NCBI RefSeq assembly: GCF_001695835.1
Contig: NZ_MBSO01000056.1
Location: 124,001 to 188,000 of the forward strand
Reading direction: 5' to 3'
Origin: Ensifer sp. LC11
GTDB lineage: Bacteria; Pseudomonadota; Alphaproteobacteria; Rhizobiales; Rhizobiaceae
Length of the DNA stretch: 64,000 nt
Under the pieces are notes generated by a model. It had not been told where the DNA came from and made no database searches. It saw nothing but the letters and a program-made list of their open reading frames with translations. Shown here one piece after another: positions 52,215 through 60,058 of this stretch (within the stretch, counting starts at the first letter, position 1; each line of letters opens with the position of its first letter). The position numbers and the translations under genes were made by a program.

Positions 52215-52766
52215 TCAGGCGTGGCTTGCGACCTGGGGATGGGAGGACGGCACTTCGGCCAGAAACGCCAGGGTGGTTACGAGATGCGAGATGTTCTTCT
52301 CGAAGGGTAGCGTCTTGTAGACTTCCGGATCGGCTTCGACGTCAAACAGCGCCGTATAGCCATTGGCAAGGTAGAGGCCGACGGCCTCCGGCTGGCGGAA
52401 GCCGGTCGTGAGATAGATGCGCGAATAGCCCTGGCGAGCGGCCTGCGCCTCAAGCTCGAAAAGCACCTTTCGCGCCAGACCCTGACGCCTGAGATCGGAG
52501 CGGGTCCAGATGCGTTTGAACTCGGCGGTATGGTCGTCATAGCGCTTGAAGGCGCCGCCGCCGATCGTTTCGCCATTGCGGATCAGGAGGACGAAGTTGC
52601 CGTGCGGCGGGGCAAAGGCTTCCGCCGGATAGCGGTTGAGTTCGGCCGCGGCCCCTTCGTCACTGAAATAATTGCCGTAGCGGCTGTCATATTCGACGAT
52701 CAGTTCGTCGATCAGCGGCTGGGCGCGGGGATCGAGGGGCGTGGTGTAGAGAAACGTGTCGCTCAT
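52215..52766 (-). CDS. GNAT family N-acetyltransferase
   Basis: 183 residues with the GNAT core: FVLLIRNGETIGGGAFKRYDDHTAEFKRIWTRSDLRRQGLARKVLFELEAQAARQGYSRIYLTTGFRQPEAVGLYLANGYTALF, including the acetyl-CoA pyrophosphate loop RRQGLAR. It lies between the transporter and an M20 amidohydrolase. In Bacillus sulfur-salvage operons an acetyltransferase N-acetylates S-modified cysteine before oxygenation, and this gene could play that part. ATG 52766 chosen; an ATG 12 bases upstream is possible. Confidence 0.82.
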   Translation of the reverse strand: MSDTFLYTTPLDPRAQPLIDELIVEYDSRYGNYFSDEGAAAELNRYPAEAFAPPHGNFVLLIRNGETIGGGAFKRYDDHTAEFKRIWTRSDLRRQGLARKVLFELEAQAARQGYSRIYLTTGFRQPEAVGLYLANGYTALFDVEADPEVYKTLPFEKNISHLVTTLAFLAEVPSSHPQVASHA

Positions 52767-52788
52767 GTCGTTCGCCATCCCATGGTCG

Positions 52789-53976
52789 TCATGCGAGGAA
52801 GGTTTCCACCAGCCGGACCCAGTAGCGGGCGGCCGGTGCGATGATCGCGTCGTTGAAATCGTACTCAGCGCTGTGGAGGGCTGCGCCTTCGCCATTGCCG
52901 ATGAAGGCGTAGTTGCCAGCCTTCTCCTCGAGGAAAAATGCAAAGTCCTCGCTGGCGGTGCGCGGTTTGAAGTCGGCAATGACCGCTTCGGGACCTAGGT
53001 CCCTCAGCACGACATTGCGGGCGAAGTCCGTTTCGCTCGGATGGTTGACAAGGGCCGGGAAGCCGAGCCGATAGTCGACCTCGGCCGTCGCGCCAAAACT
53101 TTCGGCCTGTGCCCGCGCCAGCGCCTGCACACGCTCGCCGAGCAGGCGGCGCACATCGCCATTGAAGGCGCGCAAGGTCAGCTTCAGCGAAACGCTCTCG
53201 GGTATGACGTTCGACGCCTGGCCGCCATGAATGGAGCCGACGGTGACGACGGCCATTTCCTGCGGGTTCACATTGCGCGCAACCAGGCTCTGCAAGGCAG
53301 TGATCAGCGATGCCGTCGCCAGCACCGGATCAACAGTCAAATGCGGCTCGGCGCCATGGCCACCCTTGCCGATGACCGTGATGTTGGCCTGGTCCACCGA
53401 CGCCATGGCAGGGCCCTCGACGAAACCGAAGCGCCCGGCCGGCACGCCCGGCCAATTGTGCAGACCGAAGACGGCATCGACGGGGAAGCGCTCGAACAGG
53501 CCCTCCGACAGCATCTTGCGGGCGCCAGCGCCAATCTCCTCGGCGGGCTGGAAGATCAGCTGTAGCGTGCCGTCGAAACGGCCGTCGGCGGCGAGAAAGC
53601 GTGCCGCGGCCAGAAGGATCGCCGTGTGGCCATCGTGGCCGCAGGCGTGCATGACGCCCTTGTGGCGGCTGGCATAGGTTAGTCCGGTTGCCTCCTCGAT
53701 CGGCAGCGCATCCATGTCGGCGCGCAGGCCGATCGCCCGCTCGCCATGTCCGCGCCGGAGCGTGGCGACGAGGCCGGTGCCGGCGATGCCGCGGTCGACC
53801 TGATAGCCCCAGGAAGCAAGCAGATCACCAACAACGGCGCTCGTCCGCTTCTCCTGAAAGGCGAGTTCCGGATGCTGGTGCAGATCACGGCGGATGGCGA
53901 CGATCTCGTCGAGAAAGACGCCGAGGCCGCGCTCCACCGCCGCGGACCTCTGGGTGTCGGTGAGAATTAGGTTCAT
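52789..53976 (-). CDS. M20 family amidohydrolase (N-acyl amino acid deacylase type)
   Basis: 395-residue M20D peptidase/hippurate-hydrolase relative. Metal and catalytic residues: GLRADMDALPIEE, HACGHDGHTAILLAAA, QPAEEIGAGARKM (Glu-Glu), FGLHNWPG and the late His in EGAALHSAEYDF; dimerisation domain about 190-300. It likely removes an N-acetyl or N-acyl group from an amino acid. Neighbouring the acetyltransferase and monooxygenase, it would release free cysteine from N-acetylcysteine in the pathway proposed for this cluster. Confidence 0.86.
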   Translation of the reverse strand: MNLILTDTQRSAAVERGLGVFLDEIVAIRRDLHQHPELAFQEKRTSAVVGDLLASWGYQVDRGIAGTGLVATLRRGHGERAIGLRADMDALPIEEATGLTYASRHKGVMHACGHDGHTAILLAAARFLAADGRFDGTLQLIFQPAEEIGAGARKMLSEGLFERFPVDAVFGLHNWPGVPAGRFGFVEGPAMASVDQANITVIGKGGHGAEPHLTVDPVLATASLITALQSLVARNVNPQEMAVVTVGSIHGGQASNVIPESVSLKLTLRAFNGDVRRLLGERVQALARAQAESFGATAEVDYRLGFPALVNHPSETDFARNVVLRDLGPEAVIADFKPRTASEDFAFFLEEKAGNYAFIGNGEGAALHSAEYDFNDAIIAPAARYWVRLVETFLA

Positions 53977-53998
53977 GAGCGCAGCTCCGCCGAAGCCG

Positions 53999-55348
53999 TC
54001 AGGCCCCGACGCCCCTTCCCCGTTCGATAGCCGGCACGGGTGCGGCGTAGCGGCTTTCGCGGTAGGGGAGCCCCAGATGGTCGCGCAGCGTCTCGCCCTC
54101 GAGTTTGGGCTTGAAGTACCCTCTGTTTTCGAGCAGCGGCAGAACATGCTGGGTGAAATCGGCAAGCCCTTCGGCGATCACAGGGAAGCCGAGAATGAAG
54201 CCGTCGGCCGCATCCTCATCGATCCAGCGAATGATCTCATCGGCGATGTGCTCGGCCGTGCCGATGAAGGCGGTTCTTGGCGTTGCGACATCGAGCGCGA
54301 TCTCCCGCAGCGTCGCGCCGGTGTCACGCGCGGTCTTTTTGATGCGGTCGGTCGTTGCCCGGAAACTGTTCTTGCCGATGTCGCCGATATCAGGGAATGG
54401 CGCATCCAGCAGGTAGGCGCTGAAATCGTGATGATCGAAGAAGCGGCCGAGATAAAGCAGCGCCTCCTCGATCGTGACGAGATCACGGATGGCACGGTAC
54501 TTCGCCTCGGCCTCTTGCGCAGTCGTGCCGACGATCGGACCGATGCCGGGAAAGATGCCGATCTCGGCGGCACGGCGCCCCTGAGCCACCGCGCTCTGTT
54601 TGACTTGCCTGTAGAAAGCCTTGGCGTCCTCGATCGGGCCGCCATTGGTGAACACCGCATCGGCATGTTTGCCGGCAAGGCGGACGCCGGAATCGGACGC
54701 ACCCGCCTGGAACACCACCGGCTGGCCCTGCCTGGAGCGCTCGATGTTGAGCGGCCCCTCGATGCGGAAGAACCGCCCCTTGTGATTGAGCCGGCGCAGC
54801 TTCGTCTTGTCGGCATAGACACCGGTTGCCCGATCGCGCACGAAGGCGTCGTCGTCCCAGCTATCCCAGAGCCCCTTGATGGCGTCCAGATATTCGTCGG
54901 CGATCTCGTAGCGCAGTTCGTGCTCCGGATGCTCGCGCCCGTAGTTGCGACCGGAACCTTCGAGCGGCGAGGTCACTGCGTTCCAGCCGGCGCGGCCACC
55001 GCTCAAGAGATCGAGCGAGGCGAATTGGCGGGCAACCGTGAACGGGTCGCTGTAGGAGGTCGAAACCGTGCCGACGAGGCCGATCTTCGAGGTCGAGGCG
55101 GCAAGCGCCGAGAGGATCGTCAACGGCTCGAAGCGGTTGAGAAAATGCGGGATCGACTGCTCGTTGATGTAGAGGCCGTCAGCGACGAAGGCGAAGGCGA
55201 TGCCGGCCGCTTCGGCCTTGCGCGCCGTCTCGACGAAAAAGTCGAAGTTGACGCTGGCGTCGGCCGGCCCGCTCGGATGCTTCCAGGCGTTCATGTGCCC
55301 GCCTGGTCCCTGCAGCATGATGCCGAACGTCACGTTCTTGTTGGTCAT
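53999..55348 (-). CDS. LLM-class flavin monooxygenase, NtaA/SnaA/DszA group
   Basis: 449 residues, normal for the NtaA/SnaA/DszA group: FGIMLQGPGGHMNAWKHP, FFVETARKAEAAGIAFAFVADGLY, LGLVGTVSTSYSDPFTVARQFASLDLLSGGRAGWNAVTSP (FMN-binding), QAGASDSGVRLAGKHADAVF. This is the group of Bacillus YtnJ/CmoJ, which oxygenates N-acetylated S-modified cysteines, and of DszA and NTA monooxygenase. Needs FMNH2 from an external reductase; none is next to it. Confidence 0.84.
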   Translation of the reverse strand: MTNKNVTFGIMLQGPGGHMNAWKHPSGPADASVNFDFFVETARKAEAAGIAFAFVADGLYINEQSIPHFLNRFEPLTILSALAASTSKIGLVGTVSTSYSDPFTVARQFASLDLLSGGRAGWNAVTSPLEGSGRNYGREHPEHELRYEIADEYLDAIKGLWDSWDDDAFVRDRATGVYADKTKLRRLNHKGRFFRIEGPLNIERSRQGQPVVFQAGASDSGVRLAGKHADAVFTNGGPIEDAKAFYRQVKQSAVAQGRRAAEIGIFPGIGPIVGTTAQEAEAKYRAIRDLVTIEEALLYLGRFFDHHDFSAYLLDAPFPDIGDIGKNSFRATTDRIKKTARDTGATLREIALDVATPRTAFIGTAEHIADEIIRWIDEDAADGFILGFPVIAEGLADFTQHVLPLLENRGYFKPKLEGETLRDHLGLPYRESRYAAPVPAIERGRGVGA

Positions 55349-55369
55349 GAGAGATCCTTTCCGGAATGA

Positions 55370-56365
55370 TCAGGCGGCGAGCGACAAGCGCTCGCGTGCA
55401 ATGAGTTCGATCGAGGCGAAGCGTTCGGTGGCGCCAACCGAAGGCGTATCGATGACGAATTCCTTGACGCCGTAGCGGCGATGCAGGTCGTCCAGTTCCT
55501 GGCGCACTTGCCGCGCCGTGCCATGCAGAACGCTCGGGTTCTTTTCCTCGACACGGTAGTCGGCGAACCCGGCCTGGCGGGCGTATTCGGCCGCCTGTTC
55601 CTCGCTGCCGACATTCACGCTCTGGCCGTTGCCGAAGAGCACTTTGAAGATCTTGAGGCCCGCCACCCGTTCGCGTGCCCGCTGTTCGCTGTCGGCCGCA
55701 AAGGCTGCAGCAAGCGCGAGCAGCGGCCGCTTCCCACCCGTGGCGCGCTCATAGGCATCGAAGGTCTTTTGCAGATTGTCGGGATCGCCGTTGAGATGTC
55801 CGGCAAAGACGAGCTTCCAGCCCTTTTCGGCGGCCAGCACGGCGCTGTCGACACTAGCCCCAAGGAGGAACCGCTCCGGTGCGACGGGCGGCAGCGGTGT
55901 CGCCAGCAGCTCCGATTGCGTTGCGGCGCCAAGGAGGTAGCGATTGAGATCGGCCAGTTGCTCGGCAAAGCTCGGCCGCAGCGCCGGGTCAATCCCTGCC
56001 TGAAGCGCTCGGGTCGAAAGCGGAAAGCCGCCCGGTGCCTTGCCGACGCCGAGATCGACACGTGACGGCGCGAGGCTGGCGAGAAGATTGAAAGTCTCGG
56101 CCACTTTGTAGGCGCTGTAGTGCTGTAGCATGACGCCGCCGGAACCGATGCGGATCTTCGACGTCCTCGCCAGGAGGTAGGACATCAGGGTCTCCGGCGC
56201 CGAGCTTGCAAGGCTCGACATGTTGTGGTGCTCGGCCACCCAGAAGCGATGATAGCCCCATTCTTCGGCGCGGACCGCAAGGCGTATCGTTGCCTGCAGC
56301 GCCTCGGTCGCGGTTTGCCCCTCATCCAGAGGGCTCTTGTCGAGAAGGCTGAGCAGATAGGACAT
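55370..56365 (-). CDS. LLM-class oxidoreductase (MsnO8-like), first gene of operon
   Basis: 331 residues with YLLSLLDKSPLDEGQTATEALQATIRLAVRAEEWGYHRFWVAEHHNMSSLASSAPETLMSYLLARTSKIRIGSGGVMLQHYSAYKVAETFNLLASLAPSRVDLGVGKAPGG, the standard luciferase-like FMN core of this subgroup. It opens the operon that runs to 47269; 21 bases separate it from the second LLM gene. The upstream AT-rich region holds a LysR-type box. Substrate unknown; alkyl-sulfur compounds are plausible in context. Confidence 0.82.
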   Translation of the reverse strand: MSYLLSLLDKSPLDEGQTATEALQATIRLAVRAEEWGYHRFWVAEHHNMSSLASSAPETLMSYLLARTSKIRIGSGGVMLQHYSAYKVAETFNLLASLAPSRVDLGVGKAPGGFPLSTRALQAGIDPALRPSFAEQLADLNRYLLGAATQSELLATPLPPVAPERFLLGASVDSAVLAAEKGWKLVFAGHLNGDPDNLQKTFDAYERATGGKRPLLALAAAFAADSEQRARERVAGLKIFKVLFGNGQSVNVGSEEQAAEYARQAGFADYRVEEKNPSVLHGTARQVRQELDDLHRRYGVKEFVIDTPSVGATERFASIELIARERLSLAA

Positions 56366-56408
56366 GACGCGTGTTCCAGATTGCCGCGGTGTCGCTCACC
56401 GCATTAAT

Positions 56409-56423
56409 CTATAAAACACATAG
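56409..56423 (-). promoter_or_regulatory. Possible LysR-type box upstream of the LLM operon
   Basis: CTAT-N7-ATAG dyad, fitting the T-N11-A rule of LysR regulators such as CysB and Cbl, in an unusually AT-rich stretch 44-58 bases before the first LLM gene. There is no local regulator in the operon, so a distant CysB-like protein sensing sulfur status would be the candidate. Confidence 0.4.
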
Positions 56424-56662
56424 ACAATATGCATTATAAGAAATGGATTTCCATTTCCGCCAGCGGATGGAGAAAATCAGCGTCGCCACCTGCGCACGCA
56501 CGTATATGTGAGAGAACGCCAAAAGGTAGTTGCCTGGGGCGGCATGCCCGCTCACCGGGCGCTGCGGCGGGACCGCAATCAAATTTCGTGACGCTCCGTT
56601 CACGATCTTTCAAACAGTGAAAGCAACCCCTTCGAGAATCACAAGAAAGCGAGTACTCTGAA

Positions 56663-56687
56663 GGAACTTTGCGAATGGGACGCCGTT
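56663..56687 (+). promoter_or_regulatory. EcfG/RpoE2-type general stress promoter of prkA
   Basis: GGAAC at 56663-56667 and CGTT at 56684-56687 with a 16-base spacer match the published alphaproteobacterial EcfG consensus GGAAC-N16-17-CGTT. The start of transcription would fall near 56694, leaving a leader of about 55 bases to the ATG at 56749. It makes a translation start at 56695 very unlikely. Confidence 0.65.
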
Positions 56688-56748
56688 TATTCGAATGAGC
56701 GAGCCGATAAGCAGCGATCCCCGTCTCAGCCAGCGGCCGCGGGAGAGC

Positions 56749-58701
56749 ATGATGCAAAAGAGCGAATGCGACGTCTTCGATCTCTTCTCGGAGATCTACA
56801 CCAGTGCAGCGCAAGAAGAAATCAGCCTTCAGGAATACCTCCTCGCATGTCGCGATGACAAAAGCATGTATGCCACCGCGCAGGAGCGGATGGTTTCAGC
56901 CATCGGTAATCCGACCCTGATCGATACCAGCGCAGACGAGCGCCTCGGTCGCATCTTCTCCAACCGGACCGTCAAGATCTATCCATCCTTCGCTGATTTC
57001 TACGGCATGGAGGATACGATCGAGCGGATTGTCGGCTACTTCCGCTACGCCGCGCAAGGGCTCGAGGAGCGAAAGCAGATCCTCTACCTGCTCGGCCCGG
57101 TCGGCGGCGGCAAGTCGTCGCTCGCCGAAAGGCTAAAGAAGCTGATGGAACAGCAGCCGATCTACACGCTGGCGGTCGGCGGCAAGATAAGCCCCGTCTT
57201 TGAATCGCCCCTCGGCCTCTTTCATCCCGACCGCATGGCCGACCTGCTCGAAGACAAATACGGAATTGCGCGACGCCGCTTGACCGGCCTGATCTCGCCC
57301 TGGGCAACGAAGCGGCTCGACGAAGTCGACGGCGACATTTCCAAGTTCAGCGTCGTCAAGCTGATGCCGTCGCGCCTGCGCCAGGTGGCGATCGCCAAGA
57401 CCGAACCGGGTGACGAAAACAACCAGGACGTCTCCTCGCTGGTCGGCAAGGTCGATATCCGCCAGCTTGAAAACTACAGCCAGGCCGACCCCGACGCCTA
57501 TTCCTACAGCGGTGGCCTTAACCGCACGACGCAAGGCCTGCTCGAATTCGTCGAGATGTTCAAGGCGCCGATCAAGGTTCTGCATCCGCTGCTGACTGCC
57601 ACCCAGGAAGGCAATTACAACGGCACGGAAAGCTTCGGCGGCTTCCCCTACCAGGGCATCGTCGTCGCGCACTCCAACGAGTCGGAATGGCTGCAGTTCA
57701 AGAACAACAAGAACAACGAGGCCTTCCTCGACCGCATCCTGGTGGTCAAGGTTCCCTATTGCCTACGCGTCACCGAAGAGCGGCAAATCTATGAAAAGCT
57801 GCTGCGCGAAAGCGAGCTCACCAAGAGCCCTTGCGCCCCGGAAGTGCTGGAAAGCCTCAGCCGCTTCACCGTGTCGACCCGCCTTGCCCGCCACGAGAAT
57901 TCGCCGCTTTACACCAAGATGCGCGTCTATGACGGCGAGAACCTCAAGGACACGGATCCCAAGGCGAAATCGGTGCAGGAATACCGCGATGCCGCCGGTG
58001 TCGATGAGGGCATGACCGGCATCAGCACCCGCTTCGCCTTCAAGGTGCTGTCGGAGACCTTCAATTACGACACCAAGGAGGTCGCGGCCGACCCCGTGCA
58101 CCTCATGTACATCCTGGAACAGGCGATCCGCCGCGAACAGTTCCCGAAGGAGACCGAGGCGAGCTATCTCGACTTCATCAAGTCCGAACTGGCCTCCCGC
58201 TACGCCGAGTTCATCGGTCACGAAATCCAGAAAGCCTACCTCGAATCCTACAGCGAATACGGCCAGAACCTCTTCGACCGCTATATCGCCTATGCCGATG
58301 CCTGGCTCGAGGATCAGGATTTCAAGGACCCCGACACCGGGCAGATCCTCAACCGGGAGATCCTCGACAGCGAGCTGTCGCAGATCGAAAAGCCGGCCGG
58401 CATTGCCAACCCCAAGGACTTCCGCAACGAGGTCGTGAAATTCACGCTGCGCGCCCGCGCCAAGAACCATGGGCGCAACCCCTCCTGGACGAGCTACGAG
58501 AAACTTCGCGACGTGATCGAGAAGCGCATGTTCGGCCAGGTCGAAGACTTGCTGCCTGTCATCAGCTTCGGCTCGAAGAAGGACAGCTCGACCGAAAAAC
58601 AGCATGCCGAGTTCGTCCAGCGCATGACCCAACGCGGCTACACCGAGCGTCAGGTCCGGCGACTGGTCGATTGGTACATGCGGGTCAACAAGGCGGGCTG
58701 A
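56749..58701 (+). CDS. prkA: PrkA family serine protein kinase
   Basis: 650 residues, matching the usual length of PrkA/YeaG (about 640-650). An AAA+ like N-terminal part has Walker A GPVGGGKSS near residue 120 and HSNESEW/DRILVVKVPY; a PrkA C-terminal kinase-like domain follows about 395-650. The start is ATG 56749 with GGGAG upstream, supported by the promoter at 56663; an ATG at 56695 would sit on the transcription start. In E. coli YeaG works with YeaH in starvation and stress responses. First gene of prkA-yeaH-spoVR, a widely conserved trio. Confidence 0.92.
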   Translation: MMQKSECDVFDLFSEIYTSAAQEEISLQEYLLACRDDKSMYATAQERMVSAIGNPTLIDTSADERLGRIFSNRTVKIYPSFADFYGMEDTIERIVGYFRYAAQGLEERKQILYLLGPVGGGKSSLAERLKKLMEQQPIYTLAVGGKISPVFESPLGLFHPDRMADLLEDKYGIARRRLTGLISPWATKRLDEVDGDISKFSVVKLMPSRLRQVAIAKTEPGDENNQDVSSLVGKVDIRQLENYSQADPDAYSYSGGLNRTTQGLLEFVEMFKAPIKVLHPLLTATQEGNYNGTESFGGFPYQGIVVAHSNESEWLQFKNNKNNEAFLDRILVVKVPYCLRVTEERQIYEKLLRESELTKSPCAPEVLESLSRFTVSTRLARHENSPLYTKMRVYDGENLKDTDPKAKSVQEYRDAAGVDEGMTGISTRFAFKVLSETFNYDTKEVAADPVHLMYILEQAIRREQFPKETEASYLDFIKSELASRYAEFIGHEIQKAYLESYSEYGQNLFDRYIAYADAWLEDQDFKDPDTGQILNREILDSELSQIEKPAGIANPKDFRNEVVKFTLRARAKNHGRNPSWTSYEKLRDVIEKRMFGQVEDLLPVISFGSKKDSSTEKQHAEFVQRMTQRGYTERQVRRLVDWYMRVNKAG

Positions 58702-58726
58702 CGATGCCGAAGCAGGGGATTGGTAT

Positions 58727-60046
58727 ATGCCGAATTTCATCGACCGGCGGCTCAATCCGAAGGACAAGAGCCTCGGCAACCGACAGCGTTTTCTGAAGCG
58801 GGCCCGCGAGGAACTCAAGCGGGTCATCAAGGAACAGGTCAAATCGGACAGGATCATCGACGTCGATGCTGCCCACGGCGTGCCTATGCCGACCGATGGC
58901 GCCAGCGAGCCGACCTTCCAGCCCTCCCGCGGCAGCGGCGAGCGCGACTACGTGCTTCCCGGCAACAAGGAGTTTTCGGCGGGCGACCGCCTGCCGAAAC
59001 CGGAGGCCGGCGGCGGCGGTGGCGGCAAGGGCCGGCCCGGACGCGGCGAGAGCGATGATGACTTCCAGTTCATTCTCTCGCGCGAGGAAGTGCTCGACCT
59101 CTTCTTCGAGGACCTCGAGCTCCCCGATATGGTCAAGCTGAACCTCAAGGAAACAGTCACCTTCAAGCCCCGCCGTGCCGGCTTTGCCACCGCCGGGACG
59201 CCGACGAACATCAATGTCGGACGGACGATGCGCAACAGTTTCGGGCGGCGGATGGCGCTGCACCGGCCGAAAGAGAAGGAGCTGACGGCGATCACCGACG
59301 AGATCGCCCTGCTGGAGGCGGCACCCGAGCCGACGGCAAAGGACCGCCAAAGGCTCAAGGAACTGCGCTCCGAACTGGAGAGGATCGAGAAAAAGCGGCG
59401 GCGCATTCCCTATGTCGACCCGGTCGACATCCGCTTCAATCGCTTCGAACAGCAGCCCTTGCCCAACGCCAATGCCGTCATGTTCTGTCTGATGGACGTC
59501 TCGGCCTCGATGGGCGAACGCGAGAAGGATCTTGCCAAGCGCTTCTTCGTGCTTCTGCACCTGTTCCTGAAGCGGCGCTATGAGCGCATCGACATCGTCT
59601 TCATTCGTCATACGGACGAGGCGCACGAGGTCGACGAGCAGACCTTCTTCTACAGCACCCAGAGCGGCGGCACGATCGTATCGACCGCGCTTGAGGAAAT
59701 GCTTCGGATTATCGAGGACCGCTACCCCTCGCAGATCTGGAACATCTATGCCGCCCAGGCGTCTGACGGCGACAACATCATCGGCGACAGCGAGCATTGC
59801 GCCGCACTGCTCAGAGAAAAGCTGACGAAGCTCTGCCAGTACTATGCCTATGTCGAGATCATCGACGAGCGCGAAACGGAGATCTTCGGATCGACGGACA
59901 ATGGCACCGCACTCTGGCGCGCCTATCGCACGGTCGACGGCGAGAAGACGAATTTCCAGATGACCCGGATCGCCAAACCTGCCGACATCTACCCGGTCTT
60001 CCGCAGGCTTTTTGCCCGGCAGCCGGCCACACGCACGCGCAAATGA
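58727..60046 (+). CDS. yeaH: YeaH/YhbH family protein (DUF444)
   Basis: 439 residues. Basic N-terminus with FIDRRLNPKDKSLGNRQRFLKRAREELK, a Gly-rich linker (about 90-105), then a von Willebrand A-like domain whose MIDAS motif is FCLMDVSASMGE; RHTDEAHEVDEQTFFYSTQSGGTIVSTAL is the family signature. Partner of PrkA in stress signalling; the biochemical role is unresolved in the literature. Twenty-five bases after prkA, AGGGGAT before the ATG. Confidence 0.92.
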   Translation: MPNFIDRRLNPKDKSLGNRQRFLKRAREELKRVIKEQVKSDRIIDVDAAHGVPMPTDGASEPTFQPSRGSGERDYVLPGNKEFSAGDRLPKPEAGGGGGGKGRPGRGESDDDFQFILSREEVLDLFFEDLELPDMVKLNLKETVTFKPRRAGFATAGTPTNINVGRTMRNSFGRRMALHRPKEKELTAITDEIALLEAAPEPTAKDRQRLKELRSELERIEKKRRRIPYVDPVDIRFNRFEQQPLPNANAVMFCLMDVSASMGEREKDLAKRFFVLLHLFLKRRYERIDIVFIRHTDEAHEVDEQTFFYSTQSGGTIVSTALEEMLRIIEDRYPSQIWNIYAAQASDGDNIIGDSEHCAALLREKLTKLCQYYAYVEIIDERETEIFGSTDNGTALWRAYRTVDGEKTNFQMTRIAKPADIYPVFRRLFARQPATRTRK

Positions 60047-60058
60047 GGGGGAGACTGA

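Larger units (their letters stand above)
56366..56748. other. Divergent regulatory region, LLM operon / prkA operon
   Basis: 383 bases without a gene. Left part is AT-rich with the LysR-type box (56409-56423); the right part holds an EcfG-type promoter (56663-56687). In between is a small dyad CTTTCA-N5-TGAAAG at 56607-56623, of unknown meaning. Confidence 0.5.

Noticed and set aside
56695-56748. Longer prkA with ATG at 56695
   Set aside because: This ATG falls on the expected transcription start of the EcfG-type promoter and gives a protein longer than the family norm.
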